Part shown: piece by piece, positions 12,360 to 24,379 of the stretch
Layout of the letters: every line of letters begins with the position of its first letter
Position numbering within the stretch: position 1 is the first letter of the stretch
From: Tetracentron sinense
Lineage: Eukaryota > Streptophyta > Magnoliopsida > Trochodendrales > Trochodendraceae
DNA: 64,000 bases
Direction of reading: 5' to 3'
NCBI GenBank assembly: GCA_015143295.1
Contig: CM026551.1
Coordinates: 17,347,827-17,411,826, forward strand
Position numbers and translations under genes: made by a program
Notes under the pieces: generated by a model
The model's database searches: none
What the model saw: only the letters and a program-made list of their open reading frames with translations
What the model was told of the DNA's origin: nothing

Positions 12360-12870
12360 AAATAGTTAACGTACTCATGGTTTCCATTTTGTATCAAAAA
12401 GGCCGCTCCTCATTTGTCCACACTCCAATTTTAAATACTCACCTACTCTTGTTAAGATTCCTCATCTTTAGGGTTAAACAATCCAACCATGGTTTTTTTA
12501 AAAAAAACCTAAAATCCTTATTTTAATTTAGTTAAGCTTAACCAAGGTTAAAGATGTGTTAAAAGGGATACAAGATAAGATATGAAATGGACCCATGGGT
12601 TCACCGCTGATCACTACTAAAAAAAAAAAGGAAGGGAAATGGAAAATGGACTCAGGCTCGGCTTAGAAGCTGATCCTGAGATCTCATTGGCCCACGCCTC
12701 TTTTTTACCACCCATCAATTGTGGTTAGGATTTACTCACTCCTTAGGGTTAAGCAATCTATTAATGGTTGAAAAAAAACAAAATCATAAAATTTAATTTA
12801 ATTAAGTTTAATCATGGTTAAAAATGTGTTAAAAGAGACACGGGACAGTGCGGTCAGCTTTGAAGAAGAT
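12360..12870. repeat. Two divergent foldback-MITE arms and a dispersed-repeat end
   Basis: About 12420-12600 and 12690-12860 both read '...agggttaa(a/g)caatc...ggttaaa(g/a)atgtgttaaaag(g/a)gacac'. This is the motif series of the foldback family better preserved at 44.24, 54.18 and 60.42 kb. 'agttaacgtac' at about 12365 is the end of the 9.4-kb dispersed family. Confidence 0.5.
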
Positions 12871-12899
12871 CCCGGGAATTAAAAAACAAAAAAAAAAAA

Positions 12900-13130
12900 A
12901 ACTTACAAGCAGTTAACGGAATGTGATGGGTAAGGGAAGGTGTTCAAGTTTGTCCAGGTGTCGGCAAGAGGCTATGCCAGAGTATGATACTCGTGTATCT
13001 GCCGGAGGAAATCCGTTACCACCTATCACTCGTAAGTCGTAACCATCCCCTTCCATTGACTATCTCCTGTCGCCGTCGCTGCAGCCAACTACCATCGCCG
13101 CCACTTCGCCTCCGGTAAGTCGATTATTGG
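12900..13130 (+). other. Possible 5' leader exon of an unidentified gene
   Basis: It is a GC-richer stretch than its surroundings, rich in CCATCGCCGCCAC-type triplets. It ends at a good splice donor (CCTCCG|GTAAGTCG, about 13113), and a second GTAAGT lies at about 13031. This looks like a plant 5'-UTR exon. No coding exon can be tied to it, and the next 17 kb are mostly LINE material. Confidence 0.25.
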
Positions 13131-13749
13131 CTTCAACCTTTGTAAACAAGATTCATTCCCCTTTTTAGGTTTTATGGTTTTTTCCACCCGTTGGGGATTT
13201 TGATGAATAGGGTTCGTGAGACGATCGCTTTCTGAAACTAACCAAGAACTACATTGATACGGTTTATCTTCTTTCTTGTGGTATTCTCTGAAATATCAGC
13301 TTCAAAGCTTGAAATGTGATCTGGGTTTTTTCTAAACCCTCCCACCTCTTCAAATTCGAGTTCGTACTTCGGCTTTTTTCATATTTTTTTGCGAAGCCTT
13401 TCTCGATTTCCATTTGGGTTTTTGTTTCTATTGAAAAATCTACATTCACTGTGCTTGAAGTTTGACTGAAACACCCCAAGATTAATAATCCGTTGCTGCA
13501 TTTGTTTTTTTTTAAAATTTAACACCATATTTCATAGTTTGGTCTGGATGTTTTTCTCTATAAATTTAGTAACAGGTATAAACAGATAAAAAACTAAATC
13601 AAAACAAAAATCAACAACCCAAAATCCCAAACCTACCAAACAGAACAAGATATATGTGCATAACATGAATCTTACATTCCTTTTTTTTTTTTGGTTAGAT
13701 TTGGGGCTGGAGGCCCATTACACAAGGACATCCCTGGGCCTAGCAGCCC

Positions 13750-14443
13750 CTGAGACATCAGAAAAAAGCAACGAGCTCAATCCAACAGGAGGAGAATCAT
13801 ACACCCTCAAACCCGGTTCATGAGTCCCACTAGAATGAGCAAGCCAATCAGCACTAAAGTTAGCTTCTCTGTAAACATGTTTAACACAGCAAACCCATTC
13901 CCGATTCATCAAATGCTGACATGCAGCAACCAACCCGAGATTAGGATGGAATTCAGACACCCATTTGTTAACCATTAACGCCGAACATTCAGAGTCTGAC
14001 TCCACCAACACCTTCCAAAAACCTTGATCCCCAGCTAATTTAAGACCATAAAACAAGGCCCATAATTCAACTTGATCATTATGACACACTCTTAAATTTG
14101 CAAAAAAACACGCCTTCCATTGGCCAAAGGCATCTTGAATTAACCCCCCTGCACCTGCCAACCCAGGATTTCCTTTTGAGCACCCATCTGTATTTATCTT
14201 AAACCATCCCAACTCTGGAGCCTTCCATCCAATAAATCTTTGAGTTCGAACTATTTTCTTCCCTTGGATATGCATTGCAGCAAACATCTCCGTAGCTTCT
14301 GTAACAATTTGCTCCAACCGATTAGGGGGAAAGGTAAAATTTGGGTCAAACACCAATTTATTCCTCAAGTTCCAAACTCGCCAACAACATATATGTTCCT
14401 TTTGATTTTTCCAAATTGCGCTTAAACCAACCAAGCAAATCAA
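13750..14443 (-). pseudogene. LINE RNase H domain fragment
   Basis: An uninterrupted stretch of 241 codons forms the C-terminus of the LINE ORF2. It contains the RVT_3-type RNase H fold: DG at the first catalytic strand, E in VELWAL, D in VESDSE and D in NFSADWLAH. In the family this domain degrades RNA in RNA:DNA hybrids. The ORF opens inside the element after a frameshift, so the start codon is not biological. Confidence 0.85.
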
Positions 14444-15550
14444 GGTTAAAGAATTCTATTTGATCTTGGGGTGGAACAAGTTTATTCCATATTTCTCTAG
14501 TGCGAGGACAATCTCTAAGAATATGGAGAGTATTCTCCACAGGATGGTTACACTTCTGGCAACTCAAATTTGTCATCATGTGATGAATAGCTCGGTTATT
14601 ATTAGACAATATACGGTCCTGGATCGCCAACCAACAAAAGAACTTAATCTTTGGGGTGATATGCATTTTCCACAACACCTTCCACTCAAACTGAATAGCT
14701 GGCTGACATTTCATATTAGAAAGAAAATCATAAGCAGACTTAGTGGAGAACTTGCCAGAGGAATTGAGACCCCAAATAGCTTTATCTTCAAGCAATGGGT
14801 CCAAACCCACTGGCAAACAAATGATCTCCTGCACTAAACTTCCGGAAGATAACCACGAAGACCAACAAGATCCCAAGCCCCCTCCACAATAAAGTCAACA
14901 ACTTTTTTACTCAAAGACTCTGGAGACAACAACGATCCCACCTCCTCGCACAAAGGTTTATCCCTCAACTAAGTATCCGTTCAGAATTGAACTCTTCTCC
15001 CATCATCCACACTCCAATGTAATCCCTTCTTCAAAACTTCCCTTCCTTGAATGATACTTCTCCACACATGCGAGGACTTAGATCTCTGCAAGCAAGACAA
15101 AAAATCTTTAGTATCCATATACTTGTTCTTCAAAACTTTAACCCAAAGAGTTGTAGACTCTGTCTGAAGCCGCCATCCCAATTTAGCCAATAATGCAGAA
15201 TTGACTTGAGACATACATTTAATTCCTAGACCTCCCTTAGCCTTAGGGGTACACACTCTTTCCCAATTCACCATATGCACTTTCTTTTGTGTCTCTGTAT
15301 CTCCCCAGAGGAAGTTTCTATTTTTTTTATCTATTGCAAAACAGAGGGACTCTGGCAATTTGGATGTTTGCATGCTATAAGTGGGAATAGCACATGTAAC
15401 TGCTTGAATTAGTGTTGCTCGACCAGCTAAGGTTAGTTGCTTAACCTTCCATGAAGCCAACTTCCATGAAGCCAACCTCATCTGAACTTTTTCTCGCACC
15501 TCCTTGTAAGTATGGCGGTCAACCCTTACGTGGTGTAGTGGAACACCCAA
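14443..15550 (-). pseudogene. LINE RT C-terminal and zf-RVT fragments
   Basis: Two open stretches (15550-14981 and 14876-14443) are separated by a stop near 14970 and small indels. The upstream one has the linker conserved in plant LINEs, with NFLWGDTE and KAKGGLGI. The downstream one has the zf-RVT motif (CQKCNHPVENTLHILRDCP). Part of the same element as the RNase H fragment. Confidence 0.85.
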
Positions 15551-15749
15551 GTATTTGCCTAAGGAGTGAGATATAGGAATCCCAGTGAGACGATGAATAG
15601 AAGCCGCAATAGGGTTCTAAGTGTTCTGAGATAGAAATATCTTGGATTTTCCCACATTCACCTTCTGCCCCGACATACCTTTAAGTTGCAATACTTTGTT
15701 TGAATCAACGTTAGACTCCAAGAACAGATGAATGATTTTAGACTTCGAT

Positions 15750-17429
15750 TTTCAGTTAAAAAAACGAGAAAGTCGAGTGTTTAGAAGTCTGATCTTATGT
15801 TGGATGAGGATAGTAGGCGATGTTGTTTTTCCTTTTCCTAATCTCGCAGGAAAGATAACCCACATGTCAATCCTATGAAAAAAAAAACATATTTGATTTC
15901 TCTTATAGCATGCCAGAATTTCAAAGATGACTTATTGGGAGAGAAGCCATTTCTCTTAGCTCTGTGTTGTTCATAGTGCCATATGTTCTTAGTAAGGCCA
16001 TTGTCCATCTGTTCTTAGTAAGGCCATTAATTCAGGTAGTATGACCATTGTACCATCTGTTCTTAATAAAGCATCATATACCTAGGTTTAGTAGGTCAGT
16101 AGTTAGGTTAGTAATTTGGTGGGCATATCAACTGCCACACCACAAGGGACTTGAAACCAAAGAGTTGTGTATCTACTAAAATGACATGAATTCATCAACC
16201 AGGATTTAGGATTTAGGTATCTGCACTTTTTTTTAAAAATCATGCTTATGTTGATTAATATGAAGGTTACTATCTTTAAGGTTAAATAGTGATTTCACAA
16301 AATATTCATTGGTATGTTACTGTATCTAGTTATAAACATTTCTGTTAGAAAATTTGAAACTTCATATATTGTTTGACTAAGGATGTTTTGAGTTTACTAA
16401 TCACTTCTTTTATGGGTATCTATTTGACTATTTAGTATTTACTTTAAGATTGGGAAAATAAAATACATCACTCAAATTATCTCGCGTTTACATTTATTTG
16501 TTGTACTCCTTTGATCAGATTATCCAGTTGTTTGTGAAGGACCAAAATGTGCTCTAGGTGTAACCTTTCAATCTTAGAACGCTGGGGAGCACCTTTCGGG
16601 TGTGGGATGATCGGGGATGCACAAGTGGCACAACCATCCCCAAATGAAGTTCCACTTACCCTGACCAACGATCTAATACTATGCTGGCTCATCAAACAGT
16701 GCTGTTAACAATTCAAGAATGCATAGTAAGTCAAGTTGGGTATTCCTTGGACACATATTTGATTGCTTCAATTTTCACCACGACTAGCTTGGCAATCCAT
16801 GAATGTTTGTATGTCAAGATGTAAGAGTTACATCTTTCTGAATAATCAAATCAAGGAAAAAAAGATCACTGAAACAATACAAAAACAGAATCGACCTTAA
16901 AGCAAACCCAGGAGGAAAGAAAGAACATTGTAACATATTTGAAACCTCAAGAAAGCAAAACAAAACACAGGTTTCTACAAAGATTAGATTCACTAGAATT
17001 GCCTAGCTATTCTTAAGGTGGCTTGTTGGGTATTCAAATGTGTGGAAGAAGGGGTAGAATTGGAAGGAAGTTTCTGATCTCTCCTTTCTCACGTGGGAGG
17101 TTAGGGATAAATTGGTCTTTTTGGTGACAGTTTTGTAAATTAAGGTGTCCAGAATCATTGAATAAGCATCTCGTCCAAATTGCAATAACACTCTAGAAAT
17201 TTTTTGCTGAAATTTACTAAAAATTATGATGGAGGTAATTTGATTACCTCTACATCAAAATTTGCCTAATTTTCATATGTTGGTAAATACAATGCCGTCA
17301 ATATGCATCATTTTCCAAAGCCTCATCTCAGAGGCCTTATTGAGTCAGGTACACCGTACATGGCTTGGTAACTGATTTTGGGATAGGAATACCACATGTT
17401 GGTAGATACAATAACGCTAACATTAAATG
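15750..17429. other. Intergenic DNA with SINE-like and short tandem repeats
   Basis: No gene is seen. Around 15974-16072 'tgttcttagtaaggccatt' recurs about three times. 16085-16165 resembles, in reverse, the SINE tail at 50.9-51.05 kb (accacta..tagacc..actaacc series). 'atgttggtaaatacaat' near 17276 recurs near 17396. Confidence 0.4.
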
Positions 17430-18130
17430 TTGTTTCTTGTGATCATTTGCAAAGTAGAGGGTGGAGGATGACAAACCACTATTTCTTGTGCTTCCATGCA
17501 GAATAATCAGTGGACTATTTGCTTCTGCATTGTCTTATCGCGAGTGAGATTTGGAGATTTTTCCTCTCTCGAGTAGGAGTGGAATGGGTGTTTCCTTCTT
17601 CCTTTCATAGCTTCTTATCATGCTGGTTTTTGGTAAGTGCAGATGGTGCACGAAAGACTATTTGGTCGGCCCTTCTGGGTGCTATTGCATGGTGTCATTA
17701 TAGAAAGAGAGGAGTAAGAGAATTTTTGAGGACTCTCCCTATTCGCCCGCCCACATATGTTCTCGTATTCAAGGTTCTAAATATCGACAATATCGGAGAT
17801 ATATCGGTGATATTTATCGGTATCGGCACTTGCCGACACATCTATACTGCGTAAGGTATTTTTAACATGATGTCGGGAGTTATCACCGAAATATCGGCGA
17901 TATCAACGATATGTTTTCGATATCTCACCAATATCGACTGAAATACGTAACACCCAATTTTTTCCCCAAAATTTTCAGAGATGCAGCAGCATCCATCCAA
18001 AAAAACAAAAACTCACAGACTGAAATCAGTCCTCAATCCATGATTTAGAAGAAGAAAAAAAAGGAAAAAGGGTTGAGACTTGAGAGAGGAGAAGAAAGAA
18101 GAAGGAAGAACCGAAGAAGAGGGTACATAC

Positions 18131-18210
18131 CTGTGAAGTGTCATCGTCGCCATTGCCGTGAGGACTGAGCTGTTGCCTTCGCTGATTGCAAAAACCCTAG
18201 ATCACTAGAT
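18131..18210 (-). pseudogene. Captured host 5' exon inside the hAT-like element
   Basis: The minus strand reads a leader with 'ctagggtttttgc', then GGCAATGGCGACGATGACAC (ATG at 18153), and ends CTTCACAG|GTATGT, a strong donor. This has the look of the 5' UTR and first coding exon of a plant gene: good start context, GC-richer than its surroundings, donor directly after. The source gene is not recognised. Eight codons are too few to identify it. Confidence 0.4.
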
Positions 18211-18308
18211 GTCAAGATCAAGCTTAACCCTCTTCTCTCTTCCCTTTTCTGAGCTCTGCATGTCTTTTTTTTTTTGGTTCTGTTCTGAATTATACGAAGA
18301 CTTAAAGA

Positions 18309-18765
18309 GACCCTAACAAGGGTTATGCTAACTTCACTTCGACCTCTATTACTTTTATTTGTTTTAACCTTTAAGTGTTTTAAACCCTAACAAGGACAAG
18401 GGTAATGCTAACTTCACTTTCTATTAAAACCTTTAAGTATTTTAAACCCTAACAAGGTCAAGAGTAGCGCTAACTTCACTCTCTGTTAGTAATATTAAAA
18501 AATAAATAATTTCTTAATAACATTTTATAAATTAAAAATTATTTATAGGTAATAAGATTATGCCCATAAGAGCTTTTTAGTGATATTAAAAAATTAATAA
18601 TTTCTTAATATTTTTTTATAAATTCAAAATTATTTATAGGTAATAAGATTATGCCCATAAGGGTTTTTTAGTAATATTAAAAAATTAATAATTTCTTAAT
18701 AATATTTTATAAATTCAAAATTATTTATATGTAATAAGATTATGCTCATAAGGGCTTTTTTAAAA
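18309..18765 (+). repeat. Two adjacent tandem arrays in the hAT-like element
   Basis: The first array has three units around 'taaccctaacaagg' and 'gctaacttcact' at about 18311, 18385 and 18446. The second has three units of about 91 bp starting near 18487, 18579 and 18670, each with 'aataatttcttaata' and 'gtaataagattatg'. Internal arrays like these are common in non-autonomous elements. Confidence 0.75.
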
Positions 18766-19626
18766 TAAACAAAATATACTAACACTTTGACTAATCAGTA
18801 ATCACTTAGCTATAATTTATAAATTAACATACTATTTAGCATACTATTTTTAGTACAAAAATTTATAAGTTAAAGTGTTAACTTATAAATTTATAAGTTA
18901 ACATACTATTTTTAGTACATAATTTAAAATATATATATATATATATTTCTAAAAATAATGTGCCATATAAAAAATTATATTATATGACAAAAATTAATAT
19001 GTTAAAAACTAATATTGATTTATTATATACCCAATTTAATGTATTTTTGTATTATTATAAATCTTATAAATTATGAATTTATGATTGATTGAGAAATGAA
19101 TGAACATGAATCAATCATACATTATCGTCACTCGTCAACGCACAACTTTACTCTCTTCTCATTGCATCTCTTATGTATATTGTTATTTTTTAAAATATTT
19201 TTATTCTAAAAGGTGTATTAACATCTATTCTAACATTTCCTGAAGTTTCATTGCAAAATTCCATATTTTGCCCATTTTTTTGGGTCATTTTTTCAAAAAT
19301 CACCGATAAACGATGTATCTTTCGATATATCTTTTTTCCGTGGCTTGACATATTGAGCGATATCGACATTCAGAACCTTGCTCGTATTAGATTGCTTGTC
19401 ATTGAATAGTGCTCCATTCGGCAAGCAGCTAGGGAGGATGTGGGAGAGGTCTTGGGTTGAGTTTTGATGTGTTTTGTTGGGAGTTTTGGGGATTCTCTTT
19501 GTTGGCTTATTTCTTTCCTTTTCGCCCTTTCTTGAGTTTACACTTTTGTAAACTCTTTGCTGTATCTTTTCACTTTTGGCTTCATATTAATACAATATCT
19601 ATTTACTGATAAAAAAACATTAAATG

Positions 19627-20980
19627 CACCTAAAAACCACAATGTCAATAGTTTTATTGCCGACCACATGAAACTTTTTTAGCACAAAGCATCATTGTCA
19701 TGTGCTAATGTGTAAAGGTTGTAACGACCTCTCAAAATTTTGAAGGTTTCAGTTATTGCGGTATTTTAACTACTGACAATTATGCGTGCGAGCAAAAGTT
19801 TAATGGCGGTAGTTATTCTACCATCTAATGGGTTCTTGAATGATTCTATTTGGCTGTAAAAGAACCACTGCCACTTTCTTTTGTGCTTTAACATTTTTTT
19901 CTGCTTATTGGATTATCTCTATATGTTAGATTTTCTATTTTACCACTCCCTCTTTTCCAAATTGATTTCAAGTTATTGTTAAAACTAAATATGGGTTGAT
20001 AGTTAAAAAAGGGATTAATCAGTCCATGGAAAATTCAAGTAAGTTATTATTTGTTTGGAGCCCTTTTATATTACCAAAATGACTAAAATACTCCTTTCAG
20101 ATGGGTAGGGTTTTAGTGAATTTAGGGTTTTAAGAAGGGTAAAATGGGAGGCCAAGGGCATTCTAAGAGTGATGGAGGGTTTTAATGTGATTCCTAAGGG
20201 GTGGTCTGGGTGGATCCCGCCTTGAAATTGAGAAGAAAAAGAAGAACTGGGTCTTTTGACCAGCCCAGGAGCACTTGACTAGACAAAACAGGGTATTAAC
20301 TCGCATTAGCATTTCCTAAAACTTAAAAAGGAAAGCATCAATCTTAGGGGGTTAATGCTGACGTGTTAGATCGGGAAAACAATTTTAGAGTTAGGGCTCA
20401 AAAAACTAACTCTGGACCCGCTTCCTTGCTCAAACACATCAGTATCAACCCCCTAAGGTTGATGCTCCCCTTAGGTTTAGAAAATACTGACGAGGAACCC
20501 TAAAAGCATGTTAGGGTTAGGGTTTTGGAACTTTTTGCAGCTTTTCTTTTTTGCAAATACTTGTTCAAATTTCCCTCGATAATGTGGCAAGCAGGAGAGC
20601 ACTCACTATTACTGACTATTAACAGACTAATCCTAAATAAATGATGGCTTGTAAAAATACCAAAAAATAAGAAAATAAAAAGTAAGGTGGCTTGTAGCCC
20701 TTTGTATACACAGAAATTAAATATATTTAATATTGTTGCAAAAAAATAGAGGAAAAAGAAGAAGATTAAAAGCAAGAACTAATCACATATAAGACAAGAA
20801 TGTTATAAAAGAAACAAAGAGCATATTTTATGACTGAATGCCGAAACCATTTGCGATGGGGCATTGATGATGATGAATTAGTGAAGTATAGAATGCCGAA
20901 AACATGGAAAGCAAAATATTTTAATGGCTTAGTGTCCATTCAACAAAACAAGTTCTTAAACAGAAGAAGTCAAAGTTTAG
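19627..20980. other. Intergenic DNA with a foldback MITE
   Basis: No gene is seen. About 20296-20497 is an imperfect inverted repeat. The left arm has 'gcatcaatcttagggggtt' and 'aatgctgacgtgtt'. The right arm has the complements 'aacacatcagtatcaa' and 'ccccctaaggttgatgc'. The loop holds 'ttagagttagggctc'. It is probably a MITE of unknown superfamily. Confidence 0.5.
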
Positions 20981-21049
20981 AGACAAGGATGACCCAAGAA
21001 TGAAAGGAGTGGATCATCCTTATCTAAAAGGATTTGGGGAGTTAGAAAC

Positions 21050-22530
21050 AAAGCTTAGAGAGGTTTACAAGAAAATTCTACAATGTTTTTGGGGTTTCAT
21101 CCACTCGAAAGAAGTGGTGTTTTATTCCAACTACGATTTCTGCAAGGGCATTGTTATTGTTTCGGACGTTGATGTGTAGTGTTTGGAGATTAGAATGGAA
21201 ACTTCTCGATTTTGTCAAAGCTGAAATCTTTGAGGAGGGTTTATATGCGTCCCAGCTGCAATATTGTCCAATGATCCTAATTGTAGAAGGGAGTATTGGA
21301 TGGAGCTATTTAATACCAAAAGTCATTGGGATTTGCATTTTTTTGTTAGTGGTGACAGGTGACTTTACTGTCATCGAATTCTCCCCTTAGAAGAGAGGAG
21401 TTAGCGGGATGACTCTAGGGGCTTTGATGACTTTGTTAACTACTGCAACTTAATCAACCTTCCCCTCCACAACAAGTTCACTTGGTTTCTCCTTCTAAAA
21501 AAAGTTCACTTGGTTTAATCTTCAAGAAGATCTAGTTCTTAAACTCTTCCTTAGTTTCTACCGACTCACCGAGTGGAAGAAAATTAAGGAATGGAAAAGT
21601 TTGGGAACTTTACCTGAGAAGCTCTTCCAAGGCTTACCTTGGATCATTGCCGTATCCTAATTTCTGGAGGGAATTTTAAGGGGTCTTTGTTCTTTGCACT
21701 TCAAAAACATGTGGCTATCCTACCCTTCTTTATAAGGGTGGAAAATTTTGGAAGGAGTTCATTATGGTAGGTTGAAAAATCTTCGAGATACCAAAGTCCA
21801 GGTAACTAGATTCGAGATAAATATGGAAATTGTTGGTCTTCTGTTTGATTCTCAGTAGGATTGAAAGAAATGATAAATTGGAAGAGGATGGGCCTATCGG
21901 AGAGGGCTTATATTGTTGAAAGGATTAGGCTTAATGGGGAGCATGGAGACATTTTTAAGAAGGAAGAGATAATCTGAAGATAAATCAGATAAATTGCGGT
22001 TAGATGGATAAATCAAAGAGATGGCAGCATGAATTTATTCCACAGTCTAGCCCATGGTAGGAGTAATAATTTCATGGCTGAGCTTAATGTCAATGTTTAC
22101 TTGCATGAGGAGGCTATTGAAGTGGAGAGGGAGGGAGTTGACTGATTTTCAAATATCTTATTTTGGATGGCCTTTATCGATCAAGTTTTGATGTCATTGA
22201 AAGGGGGTTGTACTCTAGAGGAGAAAGTGAGATGGCTTGAGAGAATTTGAAGAAAGTGGAATCAATGAATCGACAAAACTTCGGGTTTGAATGGTTTCAC
22301 ATTTGCTTTTCCCAGGATTTATTGGACATTGCGGAAGAAGATATCAAGTGTGTGTTCAAAGGGTTCGTTGACTGTAGTTTTCGCCGCCGCCACCTAGGCA
22401 TCAAGTAGAGGACAAGTTGTATTTTTTTGCTTTGTTAGCAACATGATACCCTACCTTAGTCTCTCATCTGCTACACTGGGTTATAGGGGTCGTAGGTTGG
22501 TGGCCAAGAGGAGGCTTGATGGGTTGATGG
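21050..22530 (+). pseudogene. Old LINE, 5' part: endonuclease and RT N-terminus
   Basis: Broken frames still show the plant LINE endonuclease: REYWMELFN, then GDFTVIEFSP and KRGVSGMT, then FDDFVNYCNLINLPLHNKFT (about 21280-21510). Next comes the RT lead-in with NLFHSLAHGRSNNFMAELNV and EEKVRWLERI (about 22025-22250), then AKRRLDGLM (about 22500), where the RT is cut. The rest continues after about 4.2 kb of inserted DNA. Many stops and frameshifts; inactive. Confidence 0.75.
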
Positions 22531-22536
22531 TATGAT

Positions 22537-22892
22537 CATGGTTTAAAATTTCAACATGTTTCAGATGAAACATGTCGGTTTCCATGGCCATTGAAATGAT
22601 AAATCTCTGAAGTAAAAAAAATTCATGGTTTCGGCACACGTTTAGTAGGTTTTGTTGTGTTTCGGTAACATTTTCGGTTGACACAAACCAAAGTCGATTG
22701 AAGTCATATATTTTTGCTGAGAAGACAGTTTATCCTCTTTTCCCCATCTTTTGAATCCATTCCTATGTTGGAGGATTTTAAACTTAATTTTGGTGATTCA
22801 ACTCCAAAATTTTGCATCGAAACACCCATTTAGTGCAAGATTTGAAGATTGAGGGGGTTTCCTTGAATTGAGGCAAATCACTAATATCTCTC

Positions 22893-22929
<37 letters not shown>

Positions 22930-23952
22930 TTGTAGAAATAGGTTCAAATTGCTAAAATCATGTGTAGATGCTTCAAATGCATACATTGCACATGATGTTC
23001 GAGATTCAAATTAGATTTGGAGATGAAATTTGGGGAAAACCCAAGTTTTCCTAAATTTCAAAACAAACTTCACTGATGCAATTTGAATATTTAATCTGTT
23101 TAGTACATGGAATCAATTTACACTTGGTCGGATTAGTTTTATTTTTGAAATATTTTTACATGATACATATTGCACTAATTTAAGAATTATCTAGGTAATC
23201 TATGTCTTCTTACATTAATTATGTGTTAGTAAGCTTAACCCGATCTACAAGTTGGGCACATCATTTTTTTTGGAAATAATATTTATTTAATTAATACTTT
23301 TTGTTACTTGTTTTTAAAAAGATAAAAAAGATTATCATTAGTTATAATTCATACAAATAGGAAAATGGTATCACGAATTTATCGTGAATATGATTGGATT
23401 AATAATAACTACTAATATTTTTTTGAAGTAAGCATTTATTGGCAATAAAATAATAATATTTCCGGATTGAATTATAATCATAATTAGATTCAAATGCATG
23501 ACTTCGAGCAAACTTTATGATTTTTTTGTATGTTTGAATGAATGTTATGCTTGTTTCATATTAATACTGGATATTATGTTTGAATATTTATTATTTTTGT
23601 TGACTTTCAATGCAGGAGTATGATGCCACGTGTTCCAAGACTGGATTTAAGTGTTATATTGTTATTTTTTGATGTATTATTGTATAGAACACTCCTTAGA
23701 TATGCGTGACACCGCATGTCAACTAACATGATTCTCACATTTGATACTTTACATGCTTGTATTTGGTTATGCAATAATTATGAATGTGTATTTATGCTTT
23801 ATTATTCATTCCGTAAAGTAATAACATGTCCTTAATGTTTCCTACATTTTCTAAATTTTTACCGCGTTTCTTTGGACTTCATTAAACTTTCTCGAAATGT
23901 TTCTACTTTTTTAATGACCAAAGCTTACACCGACATGAAGTTTTAAACCTTG
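22537..23952. mobile_element. hAT-like non-autonomous element, about 1.4 kb
   Basis: The ends are CATGGTTTAAAATTTCAAC and, inverted, CAAGGTTTAAAACTTCATG. Subterminal TTTC/GAAA-rich motifs (for example 'gaaacatgtcggtttc') recall the 17770 element, whose ends start CAAGGTTCT. Flanks GGTATGAT and GGTGGCGT agree in only about half of the 8 positions, so the TSD is not convincing. No transposase is visible. Confidence 0.5.
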
Positions 23953-24379
23953 GGTGGCGTGATACAAGGATGGCATTGGCGAGATGCCACTGCGTCAATG
24001 TAAGCGCACTAGAGGATTGGGGATGGTAGTAGGCGTTGTTTGGTTTTGGTGCCAACGATACAACTCTAGCATTAGTAAACTGACAAGTCAATAGATTTTT
24101 GTTTATCAATAATCATTAGATTGTATATATGAATACATAATACATCAAGAGGAAAAAAAGATTACCGAGTAGTATACTGAAAGAAGAGAGGAACATAAGA
24201 AAATACAAATTATCTACTACAAAGGGCCCCATAATTACCTAGGAGAAAAAAGTCACATTTTGCCTCAATTCTCACCCAAGGAGCTCACCCAAGTCCAAAT
24301 TAACTCACCGAATTGAATACCATTCTAAGATAAGTGTCTAATGTGAGCTAATCCAAGAGGGTGGTCCTCAAACACTCAA

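Larger units (their letters stand above)
13680..15745 (-). mobile_element. 5'-truncated L1-type LINE with RNase H, degenerate
   Basis: The minus-strand ORF2 3' half is readable in order. It starts with the RT distal part with SGQKVNVGKSKIFLSQNT (about 15690-15620), then the thumb/linker with LAGRATLIQAV and WGGDT-like motifs (15550-14981). Next comes zf-RVT with Cx2C...HILRDC and IWN (about 14870-14450), then RNase H with INTDGCSKGNPGLAGAGG, VELWALFYGLKLA, VESDSE and the Asp of REANFSADWLAH (14230-13790). The four RNase H acidic residues are visible. A T-run at 13682-13691 is the poly(A) tail. Frameshifts near 14400 and 14900 and stops make it inactive. The 5' end breaks off near 15.75 kb, as is typical for incomplete reverse transcription. 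Confidence 0.9.
17770..19380. mobile_element. 1.6-kb non-autonomous hAT-like element with captured gene start
   Basis: A perfect 8-bp TSD CTCGTATT lies at 17762-17769 and 19381-19388. The termini are CAAGGTTCTAAATATCG and, inverted, CAAGGTTCTGAATGTCG. Both subterminal regions are full of ATATCG/CGATAT motifs, the usual repeated binding-site pattern of hAT ends. No transposase is readable. The interior holds two tandem arrays and a gene-like fragment at about 18120-18210. The 8-bp TSD and short TIRs support hAT. Confidence 0.88.
17430..19615 (+). mobile_element. LINE 3' fragment with TSD, split by a hAT-like element
   Basis: The 11-bp TSD AACATTAAATG is found at 17419-17429 and 19616-19626. 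The left half (to 17769) encodes the zf-RVT end: VDYLLLHCLIASEIWRFFLS followed by WVFPSSFHSFLSCW. After the inserted element the right half (19389 on) is the LINE 3' UTR, ending in 'actgataaaaaaa'. Without the insertion the LINE copy is only about 570 bp, that is, strongly 5'-truncated. A minus-strand relative with nearly the same zf-RVT motif lies at 24.4-25.3 kb. Confidence 0.85.

Noticed and set aside
14460..14837. 125-codon plus-strand frame
   Set aside because: Antisense shadow of the LINE zf-RVT region.
16477..16695. 72-codon minus-strand frame resembling a real peptide
   Set aside because: No domain is recognised and no exon structure surrounds it.
22798..22986. Poly-Asn small protein on the minus strand
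   Set aside because: It is only the translation of the (ATT)n microsatellite.
22529..23960. 8-bp TSD for the 22537-23952 element
   Set aside because: GGTATGAT and GGTGGCGT agree at only about half of the positions; the element is kept but the TSD is not claimed.
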